Below are positions 36,102 to 44,805 of a DNA stretch of 64,000 nt, piece by piece. The stretch is taken from assembly GCF_019145495.1 (NCBI RefSeq), contig NZ_JAHSTU010000009.1:186001-250000 (forward strand), in the 5' to 3' direction. The position numbers were made by a program, and so were the translations under genes. Each line of letters opens with the position of its first letter. Positions within the stretch are counted from its first letter, which is position 1. A model generated the notes under the pieces. The model did not search any database, was not told the origin of the DNA, and was given only the letters and a program-made list of their open reading frames with translations. Source of the DNA: Pseudomonas azerbaijanoccidentalis (GTDB lineage: Bacteria; Pseudomonadota; Gammaproteobacteria; Pseudomonadales; Pseudomonadaceae).

Positions 36102-38300
36102 TCAAATCATCTGCGGCAACTTGTCGAGCATCTTGTCCAGCGTGATCGGGTAATCCCGCACCCGAATCCCCGTCGCGTTGTACACCGCATTGGCAATCGC
36201 CGCACTGACCCCGCATATACCCAGCTCACCCACGCCCTTGGCTTTCATCGGCGAAGAAACAGGGTCGGTCTCATCGAGAAAAATCACTTCCTGGTGAGGA
36301 ATGTCGGCGTGCACCGGCACCTCGTACCCGGCGAAGTCGTGGTTGACGAAAAAGCCCACGCGCTTGTCCACTGCCAGTTCTTCCATCAATGCGGCACCGA
36401 CGCCCATGGTCATTGCCCCGATCACCTGGCTGCGGGCCGAGGTCGGATTGAGGATGCGCCCCGCCGCACACACCGCGAGCATGCGTCGCACGCGTGTTTC
36501 GCCAGTGGCGCTGTCCACGGCGACTTCGACAAAGTGTGCGCCGAAGGTCGACTGCTGGAATTTTTTACTCAACTCGGCAAACTCGATCGAATCTTCAGCC
36601 ACCAGCTCCCCGGCTTGCGCGGCTTCACGCAGCGGCACATTCTTGTTGCCGGAGCGTACTTCGCCATCGACGAACGTGACATCGTCCCCGTTCATGCCAA
36701 GGCGCTGCGCAACGCTCTCGCGAAGCTTGGCGCAAGCGGCATAAACACCTGCCGTCGAGCAGTTACCGCCGAACTGGCCACCGGAGCCTGCCGACACCGG
36801 AAAGCTGGAGTCACCCAAACGCACCACAACCTTGTCGAGGTTGACTCCCATCATCTCCGCTGCTGTCTGGGCAATGATGGTGTAGCTGCCGGTGCCGATG
36901 TCGGTCATGTCGGTTTCCACGGTCACGATGCCTTGATCATTCAGGCGGACACGGGCACCCGACTTCACAAGCAGGTTGTTGCGAAAGGCGACGGCCATGC
37001 CTTGGCCGATCAACCAGCGGCCCTCGCGCTGTGTGCCCGGTTGCGCTTGCCGCTTGCTCCAGCCGAAACGCTCGGCCCCGGTGCGCAGGCATTCGATCAA
37101 GCGGCGTTGTGAGAAGGGGCGTCGCGGGTTCACGGGGTCGACTTGAGTATCGTTGAGGATCCGAAACTCCACGGGGTCGAGTTTCAGTTTGTCGGCCATT
37201 TCATCCATGGCGATTTCCAGCGCCATCATCCCCGGTGCTTCGCCCGGCGCACGCATGGCATTGCCCTCAGGCAGGTCGAGCGTCGACAGACGCATGGTGA
37301 CGCGGCGATTTTCTCCGGCATACAACAACTGGCTCGGTTGCGCGGCCAGTTCGACCTTGCCGCCCGGCAAGTTGCCAGACCAGCCTTCGTGGGCCATGGC
37401 GGTGATCTTGCCGTCAGCGGTGGTACCGATGCGAATGCGCTGGATCGTCGCGGGGCGGTGCGTGGAATTGTTGAAGATCAGTGGCCGTGCGAGCGCAACT
37501 TTCACCGGTCTGCCGGCCAGCCGAGCACCCAGCGCCGCCAACACCGCATCCGTGCGGATGAACAGCTTGCCACCAAAACCGCCGCCGATGTACGGCGAGA
37601 TCAACCGCACATTTTGCTTCGGCACGCCGAGGGTGGTGGCCAGGTCCGTCACCGACCAGTCGATCATCTGGTTGGACGTCCACAGGGTCAGCTTGTCGCC
37701 GTCCCACGCGGCCATCGAGGCGAACGGTTCCATCATGGCGTGGGCCTGATCGGGGGTGGTGTAGGTCGCATCCAGTTGCACGGGCGCCGCTGCGAAAGCC
37801 GCATCGAAATCGCCGTGCACGGTGTCGGGCATTTGGTCCTTGGCTTCTTTGCCCGAATCGCGGGTAGCCGCGAGGTCGAACACGCCCTCGGCACGCACGT
37901 AGTTGACGTTGACCAACTCGGCGGCGGCCCGTGCCTGTTCGAAGGTTTCGGCCACCACCAGGGCGACGGCCTGGTGGTAGTGCTGAATTTCAGGTCCGCC
38001 GAGTAATCTTGCAGTGTTGTATTTGCCTTTGCCGAGCTTGCCGGCATTGGCTGCCGTGACAATTGCGAGCACCCCCGGTGCCGCTTGGGCGACTTCCAGA
38101 TCCATCGAGGCAATGCGGCCCTTGGCGATGGCCGAGCCGACCACCACGCCATACGCCTGATTCGGCACGGCCGTGTGATGCTCGTAAGCGTAGGGCGCCT
38201 GGCCGGTGGTTTTCAGTGGGCCTTCAATGCGTGTGGTGGCCTTGCCCACGACCTTCATCTGGTCGATGGGGTTGGTGGTGGCCGGCGTGTCGAATTTCAT
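36102..38300 (-). CDS. paoC: Molybdenum-cofactor subunit of periplasmic aldehyde oxidoreductase
   Basis: The product is 732 residues of the xanthine-oxidase superfamily large subunit. It contains the cofactor and active-site segments YIGGGFGGKLFIRTD, NAMRAPGEAPGMMALE, GSGGQFGGNCSTAG and the catalytic glutamate in MKAKGVGELGICG near the C-terminus. It matches the PaoC/YagR group, which oxidises aromatic and other aldehydes to acids in the periplasm. It is the last gene of a three-gene operon with four-base overlaps. The chaperone gene paoD is not adjacent. Confidence 0.9.
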   Translation of the reverse strand: MKFDTPATTNPIDQMKVVGKATTRIEGPLKTTGQAPYAYEHHTAVPNQAYGVVVGSAIAKGRIASMDLEVAQAAPGVLAIVTAANAGKLGKGKYNTARLLGGPEIQHYHQAVALVVAETFEQARAAAELVNVNYVRAEGVFDLAATRDSGKEAKDQMPDTVHGDFDAAFAAAPVQLDATYTTPDQAHAMMEPFASMAAWDGDKLTLWTSNQMIDWSVTDLATTLGVPKQNVRLISPYIGGGFGGKLFIRTDAVLAALGARLAGRPVKVALARPLIFNNSTHRPATIQRIRIGTTADGKITAMAHEGWSGNLPGGKVELAAQPSQLLYAGENRRVTMRLSTLDLPEGNAMRAPGEAPGMMALEIAMDEMADKLKLDPVEFRILNDTQVDPVNPRRPFSQRRLIECLRTGAERFGWSKRQAQPGTQREGRWLIGQGMAVAFRNNLLVKSGARVRLNDQGIVTVETDMTDIGTGSYTIIAQTAAEMMGVNLDKVVVRLGDSSFPVSAGSGGQFGGNCSTAGVYAACAKLRESVAQRLGMNGDDVTFVDGEVRSGNKNVPLREAAQAGELVAEDSIEFAELSKKFQQSTFGAHFVEVAVDSATGETRVRRMLAVCAAGRILNPTSARSQVIGAMTMGVGAALMEELAVDKRVGFFVNHDFAGYEVPVHADIPHQEVIFLDETDPVSSPMKAKGVGELGICGVSAAIANAVYNATGIRVRDYPITLDKMLDKLPQMI

Positions 38301-39253
38301 GCGTGGTCCCTCGCTTGTGCCATCACCGACGCGAGCGTGCGCTCGACCAATGTCAGTTTGAAGGCGTTTTCATGGGTGGGAGTCGCACCGGCCAGCAGTT
38401 GTTCAGTCAGCGCTTTCGCACCTTGTGCCATGGCCGACTCCGCGCTTTCGACGCGCCAGGGTTTGTGCGCCACGCCACCCAGGGCAACCCGGCCACTGCC
38501 ATCCTGCTGGATGATTGCGCCGACTGAAACGAGGGCGAACGCATAGGACGCCCGGTCCCGCACCTTCTGATAAATGTGCACCCCGCCAATCGGCGCCGGC
38601 AGGGTGACGGCAGTAATCAACTCGTGAGCGCTCAGCGTGGTTTCGAGGTTTGGCGTGGTGCCGGGCAGCCGATGCAGGTCGGCGAGGGGGATAACACGGG
38701 TGGACCCATCGGGTTTGACCGTTTCGACCTGGGCATCGAGCGCGCGCATGGCCACGGCCATGTCGCTGGGATGGGTGGCGATGCAAGCCTTGCTGACGCC
38801 AATGATGCCGAGCGGTCGACTGAAGCCGTCGATGGCCGCGCAGCCGCTGCCGGGCTGGCGTTTGTTACAGGCCTGATGGGTGTCGTAGAAGTACGGACAG
38901 CGTGTGCGTTGCAACAGGTTGCCGGCGGTCGTTGCGACGTTGCGCAGCTGCCCCGACGCGCCGGCGAGCAGAGCGCGAGCAAGCAAACCGTAGTCTTTGC
39001 GCACTCGCGGGTCGGCAGCGAGGTCGGTGTTTCTCACCAGAGCACCGATGCGTAAACCACCTTCAGGCGTCGCTTCGATGCGGTCCAGGCCCACGCCGTT
39101 GACGTCGATCAGGTGCGTGGGCGTTTCGATCTCCAGTTTCATCAGGTCCAGCAGATTGGTGCCACCGGCGATGAAACGCGAGTCGCTGACCTGGGCGGCC
39201 AGCGCTGCTGCTTCAGCCGGGGATTTGGCGCGCAGGTAGGTAAAAGGTCTCAT
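38297..39253 (-). CDS. paoB: FAD-binding subunit of periplasmic aldehyde oxidoreductase
   Basis: The product is 318 residues with the CO-dehydrogenase-flavoprotein fold (RPFTYLRAKSPAEAAALAAQ, then FIAGGTNLLDLMKLE for FAD). Four cysteines in the insert RTRCPYFYDTHQACNKRQPG and GCAAIDG match the extra 4Fe-4S cluster described for E. coli PaoB. It relays electrons from the molybdenum subunit to the 2Fe-2S subunit. The start overlaps the stop of paoA by four bases and its own stop overlaps paoC. Confidence 0.92.
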   Translation of the reverse strand: MRPFTYLRAKSPAEAAALAAQVSDSRFIAGGTNLLDLMKLEIETPTHLIDVNGVGLDRIEATPEGGLRIGALVRNTDLAADPRVRKDYGLLARALLAGASGQLRNVATTAGNLLQRTRCPYFYDTHQACNKRQPGSGCAAIDGFSRPLGIIGVSKACIATHPSDMAVAMRALDAQVETVKPDGSTRVIPLADLHRLPGTTPNLETTLSAHELITAVTLPAPIGGVHIYQKVRDRASYAFALVSVGAIIQQDGSGRVALGGVAHKPWRVESAESAMAQGAKALTEQLLAGATPTHENAFKLTLVERTLASVMAQARDHA

Positions 39254-39873
39254 GCGCTGGCCTCCGCAACTTCGCTGATCGCCTCGATGATGTTGGAGTA
39301 CGCGCCGCAGCGGCAGATGTTGCCGCTCATGCGTTCCTGGATCTCACTGGCAATCAGCTTCGGTGGTTCGGTAAGGCTGGGGCTGGCGTGGCTGGGAATG
39401 CCATCGCGAATTTCCCCCAGCACCGCCACGGCGGAACAGATCTGTCCCGGCGTGCAGTATCCGCATTGGTAACCGTCATGCTTGATGAAGGCTGCCTGCA
39501 TAGGGTGAAGCTTCTGCGGGGTGCCCAGGCCTTCGATGGTGGTGATCTTCGAGCCTTCATGCATGACGGCCAGGGTCAGGCACGAATTGATCCGCCGACC
39601 ATTGGCGATCACCGTGCAGGCACCGCATTGACCGTGGTCGCAGCCTTTCTTGGTGCCGGTCAGTTGCAGGCTTTCCCGCAGGGCATCAAGCAGCGTGGTG
39701 CGGGTATCGAGGTCGAGGTCGCGTTGTTCGCCGTTGATCCAGATTTTTACGGTGGCCTTGTTCGGACGCGCGGCGTTGGCGGCGGATGCCTGCGCGGAAA
39801 TGAACGGCGGCAGCGCCACGCTGGCGGCTGTCACGGCGCCGACTATCAGGAAGGTGCGTCGGGAAATCGTCAT
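39250..39873 (-). CDS. paoA: 2Fe-2S subunit of periplasmic aldehyde oxidoreductase
   Basis: The product is 207 residues. A twin-arginine signal (SRRTFLIVGAVTAASVALPP) directs export of the folded complex. The plant-type cluster motif is CDHGQCGACTV, and the C-terminal cluster uses GYCTPGQI and NICRCGAY. It is the first gene of paoABC, and the operon is read leftwards. The similarity and the twin-arginine signal make a periplasmic aldehyde-detoxifying role likely. Confidence 0.93.
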   Translation of the reverse strand: MTISRRTFLIVGAVTAASVALPPFISAQASAANAARPNKATVKIWINGEQRDLDLDTRTTLLDALRESLQLTGTKKGCDHGQCGACTVIANGRRINSCLTLAVMHEGSKITTIEGLGTPQKLHPMQAAFIKHDGYQCGYCTPGQICSAVAVLGEIRDGIPSHASPSLTEPPKLIASEIQERMSGNICRCGAYSNIIEAISEVAEASA

Positions 39874-40068
39874 CAGGTCAATTCCTTTGCGTCATGTTCG
39901 CGTGCAGTGCCCTACGGCACCTTTGCAGCCTCATCACAAGAGTGACCATCGAATGGATGAAAATGTTTATGTTTTTTTCGGCTATAGACTCATGCGCCTG
40001 GTTCATGAATCCAGCCAGGGGCCGGAACGCGTTAAGATGGGCAGCCCACGCCCACCGTCCCGGAGCCA

Positions 40069-40800
40069 ATGCCCGCAATGCCGCAGATCACGCACTTCAA
40101 AACCCCGTGCCCCGAGCACATCAACAGCCAGATCTTGCAGATGGTGGTCGACAACCTGACCGACATCAGCATGGTCGCGATACCGCCGAGCAACTTGCTG
40201 TACAACGTGTACCAGTACGCGATCGGCTATGAGGTGCACCTGTATCTGGAAGCGTTGAACGGAACGAAAGGCATTGATGTGGAGCTGATCGTCGCCACGG
40301 ATCTTGACGATCCGGACACGGTCATCGGCTTCTTGCTGTACCTGCCGGTCAAGGACGATCCCGAGGCGTGCGGCGTGGCGTACATGGCGGTGCAGGCCGA
40401 GCATCGGCGCCAGGGTGTTGCACGCCGGATGCTGCGCGAGATGGTGGGCCGTTACCCGCACGCCGAACTGACCTGCGCGGTGGCCAAGGTGCCGTATTTC
40501 GAAGCGATGGGTTTCCAGGTGGTGGGCGTGCGCGCTACCCAGGTATTGATGAACACCCGTGACCACGTCAGCGACGGCTTGATGGCGCTGCTGGATGTGG
40601 CACCCATCTACAGCTCTCTGGAGGTGCGGCAGATTCACACCTACCTGCTGCAAAAACACGGCAAACGGGCGATGGTCGATGCGGAGAAACAGCGGGACCG
40701 GCATCTGGATCAGTTGACGTTCAAGGCCAATGAGTTCGTGAGGGGGCGCCTGGGTGACGACGCGGTGCCGGCCAGCGGACCGCGACTTCGGTTGGTCTGA
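40069..40800 (+). CDS. GNAT-family N-acetyltransferase
   Basis: The product is 243 residues. The central GNAT core has GVAYMAVQAEHRRQGVARRM, which is the acetyl-CoA binding motif (RRQGVA), then VPYFEAMGFQVVGVR. The N- and C-terminal extensions (about 100 and 75 residues) make it longer than a minimal GNAT, and their role is unknown. The start at 40069 (MPAMPQ) or 40078 cannot be separated. The substrate cannot be deduced and the gene seems to stand alone. Confidence 0.85.
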   Translation: MPAMPQITHFKTPCPEHINSQILQMVVDNLTDISMVAIPPSNLLYNVYQYAIGYEVHLYLEALNGTKGIDVELIVATDLDDPDTVIGFLLYLPVKDDPEACGVAYMAVQAEHRRQGVARRMLREMVGRYPHAELTCAVAKVPYFEAMGFQVVGVRATQVLMNTRDHVSDGLMALLDVAPIYSSLEVRQIHTYLLQKHGKRAMVDAEKQRDRHLDQLTFKANEFVRGRLGDDAVPASGPRLRLV

Positions 40801-40813
40801 CCACACCGCAACT

Positions 40814-40844
40814 CCCCTGTAGGAGCGAGCAGGCTCGCTCCTGC
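40814..40844. repeat. REP hairpin, type B (compact)
   Basis: GTAGGAGCGAG and CTCGCTCCTGC form an immediate inverted repeat around CAGG. It lies between the convergent GNAT and hotdog-protein genes and may act as a terminator. Confidence 0.75.
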
Positions 40845-40852
40845 ATTGGGGC

Positions 40853-41293
40853 TCAGGCCAGCTTCACATTCATCGTAATCCGCGCCGTAAACACCTTCTT
40901 GCCTTCCCCATCGTGAATGTCCACCGGCACGATCTTGTCGCCTTCCGTGCTCCAGTCCACTGCTTCGCCATCGGCCACCGCGGTCACATCACTCTTGGCT
41001 TTGGCCAGGTATTCAACCGTCATGCCTTTGGGAATCCAGCGAGCACCGGCCGGGATCGACACATCGGTCATCATGCCGGCGGCCAGCTCGGCGGCGTTGC
41101 ACATCGCAATCGCATGCACGGTGCCCAAATGGTTGGTGATTTCCTTGGCGAACGGCACTTGTACGCTGGCCGAGCCTTTGCGCAGGTCGGTGACCAGCGG
41201 GTTGATGGTCGAGAAGTAGGGCGCGACCTGACAGGCCATTTTGCTGAAGGCTTGCGGGCCTGCGCTGTTGAACATGCTGAGAAACTGACTCAT
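40853..41293 (-). CDS. DUF4442 hotdog-fold (PaaI-like) protein
   Basis: The product is 146 residues of the DUF4442/hotdog thioesterase superfamily. The characteristic central segment is HLGTVHAIAMCNAAELAAGM, followed by WIPKGMTVEYLAKAKSDVTA. Relatives hydrolyse acyl-CoA thioesters, but the substrate is unknown. A divergent TetR gene starts 142 bp away, with an extensive nested palindrome between the two starts, so TetR control is likely. Confidence 0.85.
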   Translation of the reverse strand: MSQFLSMFNSAGPQAFSKMACQVAPYFSTINPLVTDLRKGSASVQVPFAKEITNHLGTVHAIAMCNAAELAAGMMTDVSIPAGARWIPKGMTVEYLAKAKSDVTAVADGEAVDWSTEGDKIVPVDIHDGEGKKVFTARITMNVKLA

Positions 41294-41320
41294 GGGGAAG
41301 CCTCATTGTGGGGTGGTTTT

Positions 41321-41369
41321 AGAATAATGTTCCGTTACAGAATAATGTTCTGTGACGGAACAGTATTCT
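41321..41369. promoter_or_regulatory. 49-bp nested palindrome, probable TetR operator
   Basis: The outer arms AGAATAATGTTCCGT and ACGGAACAGTATTCT enclose an inner dyad CAGAA-TAATG-TTCTG. AGAATAATGTTC also appears as a direct repeat at 41321 and 41339. It lies exactly between the divergent hotdog and TetR genes. Confidence 0.7.
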
Positions 41370-41434
41370 GTCGGTGCGAAATCTGTCAACCTGATGCCAG
41401 CCCCAACCGTTGATATTTTTGGACCGACTCCCGC

Positions 41435-42061
41435 ATGGACACTGCTGATCTACTCGAACGCTGCTACCCCGGCCGTCGCGCTGAGCTCAAGCGCGACATC
41501 TTTCGCAAGGCCCTCACGCTGTTCAACGAGCAGGGCATCGAAGCCACCACCATCGAAATGATTCGCGCCGAGTGCGATACCAGCGTCGGCGCGATTTATC
41601 ATCACTTCGGCAACAAGGAAGGGCTGGTGGCCGCGTTGTTTTTCACCGCACTGGACGACCAGGCACGGCTGCGTGACAGCTATCTGGCCGACGCCACAAC
41701 CACCCGTGAAGGCGTGCAGGCGCTGGTGCACAGTTACGTGGATTGGGTCGACAGCCAGCCTGAATGGGCGCGGTTCCAGTACCACGCGCGATTTGCGGTG
41801 ACCAAAGGCCCGCTCAAGGACGAACTCGTCACACGCAACAAGACGCGTAACAAGGCGCTCCTGGAGTGGCTGTTCAACCCTGGCCGTCAGGACGAGCTGG
41901 CGGGGGTGCCGGCCGAGTTGATGCTGTCGCTGATCATCGGCCAGGCCGACAGCTACTGCCGCGCCTGGCTGTCGGGGCGAGTCAAGGGCAGCCCCAAGGC
42001 CTACCGGGAATTGCTGGCCGACGCGGCATGGCGTTCTGTCGCCTTAGATAAAACGCAATGA
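41435..42061 (+). CDS. TetR-family transcriptional regulator
   Basis: The product is 208 residues. The N-terminal HTH spans about residues 17-65 (ALTLFNEQGIEATTIEMIRA, then TSVGAIYHHFGNKEGLVAAL), and the ligand domain follows. It is divergent from the DUF4442 gene with the palindromic operator between, the usual layout for an autorepressing TetR protein controlling its neighbour. The ligand could be a fatty-acyl compound, given the hotdog enzyme, but this is inference. Confidence 0.92.
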   Translation: MDTADLLERCYPGRRAELKRDIFRKALTLFNEQGIEATTIEMIRAECDTSVGAIYHHFGNKEGLVAALFFTALDDQARLRDSYLADATTTREGVQALVHSYVDWVDSQPEWARFQYHARFAVTKGPLKDELVTRNKTRNKALLEWLFNPGRQDELAGVPAELMLSLIIGQADSYCRAWLSGRVKGSPKAYRELLADAAWRSVALDKTQ

Positions 42062-42065
42062 AGAA

Positions 42066-42099
42066 CCCTGTGGGAGCGGGCAAGCCCGCTCCCACAGGG
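42066..42099. repeat. REP hairpin, type B (perfect palindrome)
   Basis: CCCTGTGGGAGCGGGC and its complement are separated by two bases. It lies five bases after the TetR stop and could stop its transcript. Confidence 0.85.
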
Positions 42100-42130
42100 T
42101 GATGTGTTGGTTTTTAGAAAGCGGCAGTGA

Positions 42131-42158
42131 TTAAAAAAGAGCCTCAAAAGCTCTTTGA
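42131..42158 (-). terminator. Intrinsic terminator on the minus strand
   Basis: On the minus strand AAAGAGC...GCTCTTT is followed by further T residues (plus strand ATTAAAAAAGAGC). It lies about 150 bases downstream of the P1 peptidase stop. Confidence 0.8.
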
Positions 42159-42300
42159 TGGGGAGAAGTAGAGCCGCTGAGGCTCAAGATGCGCATGAAG
42201 CAAGCGGTGAGCTTGTAGGGGTTCAGTGCACTCACCACTTACGCAACGGCTTGTTGAGCAAACAAGCGGCTGCGTAAGTTCATCCTAGAAAGACCGAGTG
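42131..42300 (-). ncRNA. Candidate structured small RNA or 3' UTR
   Basis: Between the P1 peptidase stop and the terminator at 42131-42158, the minus strand has a strong stem-loop (42238-42278, outer stem CTTACGCA/TGCGTAAG, inner CTTGTT/AACAAG), a less paired C-rich linker (CTTCTCCCC) and the terminator hairpin. This is a layout common to small RNAs. I could not identify a family or a convincing promoter. Confidence 0.3.
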
Positions 42301-42306
42301 TTTCAC

Positions 42307-43437
42307 TCAAGTACCACTAGTCGCATCCCCCGGCCACCCGGCCCGACGCAGTGCCTTGAGCAGCGTTTCGGCATCCAGCCCCGACACCGCGTGGCCGTTA
42401 CCTTCGGCGGTGTCGGCGGCCAGCACAGCGTTGATGATGGCTTCTTCCACGGCCTCGGTGGCCGCCAGGAACAGCTCGCTGATGTGGTCGTTGTTGACCA
42501 TGCTCAGATTGCCGGTGACGGGGGCTTTTTTGCGCTCGTACGCCGCTGGAGGCACGTGCTGGTTACCGGTGGCAAAAGCGATGAAAATGTCGCCGCTGTG
42601 GTCTTCATTGCCGCCGCCGGTGCGGGCCAGGCCAAGGCTGGCGCGTTGTGCCAGACGCGTGCACTGGTGCGGCAGCAACGGCGCATCGGTGGCCAGGCAG
42701 ACCACGATCGAACCCATGCCCGGATGGGGCAACGCTGCCTTGAGAAACGGCGAGTCGACCTGGTCCATGTAACGCCCGACCGGGTAACCATCGACGCGCA
42801 ATTCCTGGCGGATGCCGTGGTTGGCCTGCACAATCGCACCGACCGTCCAGCCGCCCTGAGCACTACTCAAGCGTCGCGATGCGGTGCCGATGCCGCCCTT
42901 GAATTCGTGGCAGATCATGCCGCTGCCACCGCCAACATTGCCTTCGGTTACCGGGCCGCTGGTGGCATTGCGCACCGCTTCGGCGACGTGCTCGGGTTTC
43001 ACGTGAAAGCCGTTGATGTCGTTGAGCAAGCCGTCATAGGTTTCAAGCACCACCGGCATGTTCCAGTAGAGTCTGCCGTCGTCCGGTTGCTGTTCGCGGT
43101 CCACTGCGATCAGCGCATCGCGTACCACACCCAGGCTGTGGGTGTTGGTGAAGGCAATCGGGCTGGTCAGCAGACCTGCCTCGCGAATCCATTCCAACCC
43201 GGTGGCGTCGCCGTTGCCATTGAGCACATGAACCCCGGCAAAACACGGTTGCTGGCTGGTGGAACCGGCCCGCGGTTCGATCACCGTAACGCCGGTCAGA
43301 ATGTCGCGACCCTTGGCGGTGCGACCTCGCACATTGCTGTGGCCGACCCGTACGCCGGGCACGTCGGTGATAGCGTTGAGCGGGCCGGGTTGCAGATGGC
43401 CGAAGTGAATGTTCAGGTCACGGGCACGTGGTTTCAT
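42307..43437 (-). CDS. P1-family (DmpA-type) aminopeptidase/amidase
   Basis: The product is about 376 residues, the usual size of DmpA. Signatures include NAITDVPGVRVGHSN, GNVGGGSGMICHEFKGGIG and the autocleavage site GMGS|IVVCLATDAPLLPHQ with Ser about position 243 as nucleophile. The proenzyme splits itself into two chains, and family members release N-terminal amino acids or beta-amino acids. The ATG at 43437 (MKPRARDLN) is preferred; 43449 is possible. Neighbours are a polyamine-type binding protein and a LuxR regulator. Confidence 0.9.
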   Translation of the reverse strand: MKPRARDLNIHFGHLQPGPLNAITDVPGVRVGHSNVRGRTAKGRDILTGVTVIEPRAGSTSQQPCFAGVHVLNGNGDATGLEWIREAGLLTSPIAFTNTHSLGVVRDALIAVDREQQPDDGRLYWNMPVVLETYDGLLNDINGFHVKPEHVAEAVRNATSGPVTEGNVGGGSGMICHEFKGGIGTASRRLSSAQGGWTVGAIVQANHGIRQELRVDGYPVGRYMDQVDSPFLKAALPHPGMGSIVVCLATDAPLLPHQCTRLAQRASLGLARTGGGNEDHSGDIFIAFATGNQHVPPAAYERKKAPVTGNLSMVNNDHISELFLAATEAVEEAIINAVLAADTAEGNGHAVSGLDAETLLKALRRAGWPGDATSGT

Positions 43438-43484
43438 TGGTTTTCTCATCTTCAAATGCGTGGCAGAAAGTGGATCAAACACCC

Positions 43485-43580
43485 TGTAGGAGCTGCCGAA
43501 GGCTGCGATCTTTTGATCTTGATCTGAGCCATTTCAGGCATGCCAGGATCAAAAGATCGCAGCCTGCGGCAGCTCCTACA
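43485..43580. repeat. REP doublet, type C
   Basis: TGTAGGAGCTGCCGAAGGCT and its inverted mate surround a spacer with the minor dyad ATCTTTTGATC/GATCAAAAGAT. The element lies between the P1 peptidase and the binding-protein genes. Confidence 0.85.
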
Positions 43581-43591
43581 CAGGTCGCGAT

Positions 43592-44695
43592 TCATTGACC
43601 GTTCTTGACCTTGCTCCATATCCGCGTCCGCACTCGCTCGGTAGCCGGCGGCAGCGGTTGCAAGGTGTAAAGCGTGGCCAGTGCTTCGGCCGACGGGTAA
43701 ACGGCCGGGTTGTTGCGGGTCGCCTCGGCCACCAGCGCTGTCGCATTGCGGTTGCCGTTGGGATAGTTGAGGTGATTGCTGACTGGGGCGATGACGTCGG
43801 CGCGCATCAGGTAGTCGATGAAGGCCAGCCCTTGTTGTGGATGCGGCGCATCCTTGAGCAATACCAGCGTGTCGAACCAAACCGGCGCGCCTTCCTTGGG
43901 CAAGCTGTAGGCGATCTTCACACCGTTGCCGGCCTGCTCGGCGGTGGCCTTGGCTTCCAGCATCGCACCGGACCAACCGACCGCCACGCAGATGTTGCCA
44001 TTGGACAAATCGCTGATGAACTTCGACGAGTTGAAGTAGGCAATGTGCGGGCGCAACTTGAGCAGCAGCGCCTCGGCTTTCTTGTAGTCTTCGGGGTTGG
44101 TGCTGTTGGGTGGCAAGCCGAGGTAGTGGAGGGCCACCGGGAGCATTTCCGAGGGCGAATCCAGCATCGCCACACCGCATTCACCGAGCTTGGCCAGGTT
44201 CTCTTCGTTGAACACCAGGTCCCAGGAATCCACCGGCGCCTTGTCGCCGAGTACCGCGCGCACTTTGTCGATGTTGTAGCCGATGCCGTTGGTGCCCCAC
44301 AGATACGGCACGGCGTACTGGTTGCCCGGGTCGTTGTTGGCCAGTTTCGCCAGCAGGTCGGTGTCCATGTTCTTGAAATCCGGCATGTCGGCGTGGGGCA
44401 GGGGTGCCAGCGCGCCGGCCTTGATCAGTGTCGGCAAGCTGAAGTTACTGGCCACCACCACGTCGTAGCCGCTGCGGCTGGTCAGCAGTTTGCCTTCCAG
44501 CACTTCGGCGCTGTCGAAGGTGTCGTAGACCGGCTGAATCCCGGTGTCACGCTTGAAGTCTTGCAGGGTGTTCGGGCCGATGTAGTCGTACCAGTTGTAG
44601 ACGTGAACGGTCGGGCTCTCGGCCGCCACTGCCGACAGCGAGACCGCCAGACAGGCGCCAAACCCCAGATTGAAATACGAGCGGTGACCACTCAT
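43592..44695 (-). CDS. Polyamine-type ABC substrate-binding protein (PotF/SpuD-like)
   Basis: The product is 367 residues with a signal peptide (cleavage near AVAAES). The start of the mature protein, VHVYNWYDYIGPNTLQDFKR, is typical of the PotD/PotF family, as are the later segments YDVVVASNFSLPTLIKAGAL and YLWGTNGIGYNIDKV. It should bind putrescine- or spermidine-like cations in the periplasm. No permease or ATPase gene is adjacent, so it either works with a remote transporter or acts as a sensor. Confidence 0.9.
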   Translation of the reverse strand: MSGHRSYFNLGFGACLAVSLSAVAAESPTVHVYNWYDYIGPNTLQDFKRDTGIQPVYDTFDSAEVLEGKLLTSRSGYDVVVASNFSLPTLIKAGALAPLPHADMPDFKNMDTDLLAKLANNDPGNQYAVPYLWGTNGIGYNIDKVRAVLGDKAPVDSWDLVFNEENLAKLGECGVAMLDSPSEMLPVALHYLGLPPNSTNPEDYKKAEALLLKLRPHIAYFNSSKFISDLSNGNICVAVGWSGAMLEAKATAEQAGNGVKIAYSLPKEGAPVWFDTLVLLKDAPHPQQGLAFIDYLMRADVIAPVSNHLNYPNGNRNATALVAEATRNNPAVYPSAEALATLYTLQPLPPATERVRTRIWSKVKNGQ

Positions 44696-44805
44696 GATGC
44701 GGCACTCCTGGCCTGCTGCGGCCGGTGATGTTCAGGAGCTTGCAGCGTATCGACCGGGGTGGCCGTTACCCATTCCCATCATGGGTTACTCGAAAGGGGT
44801 AGTGC

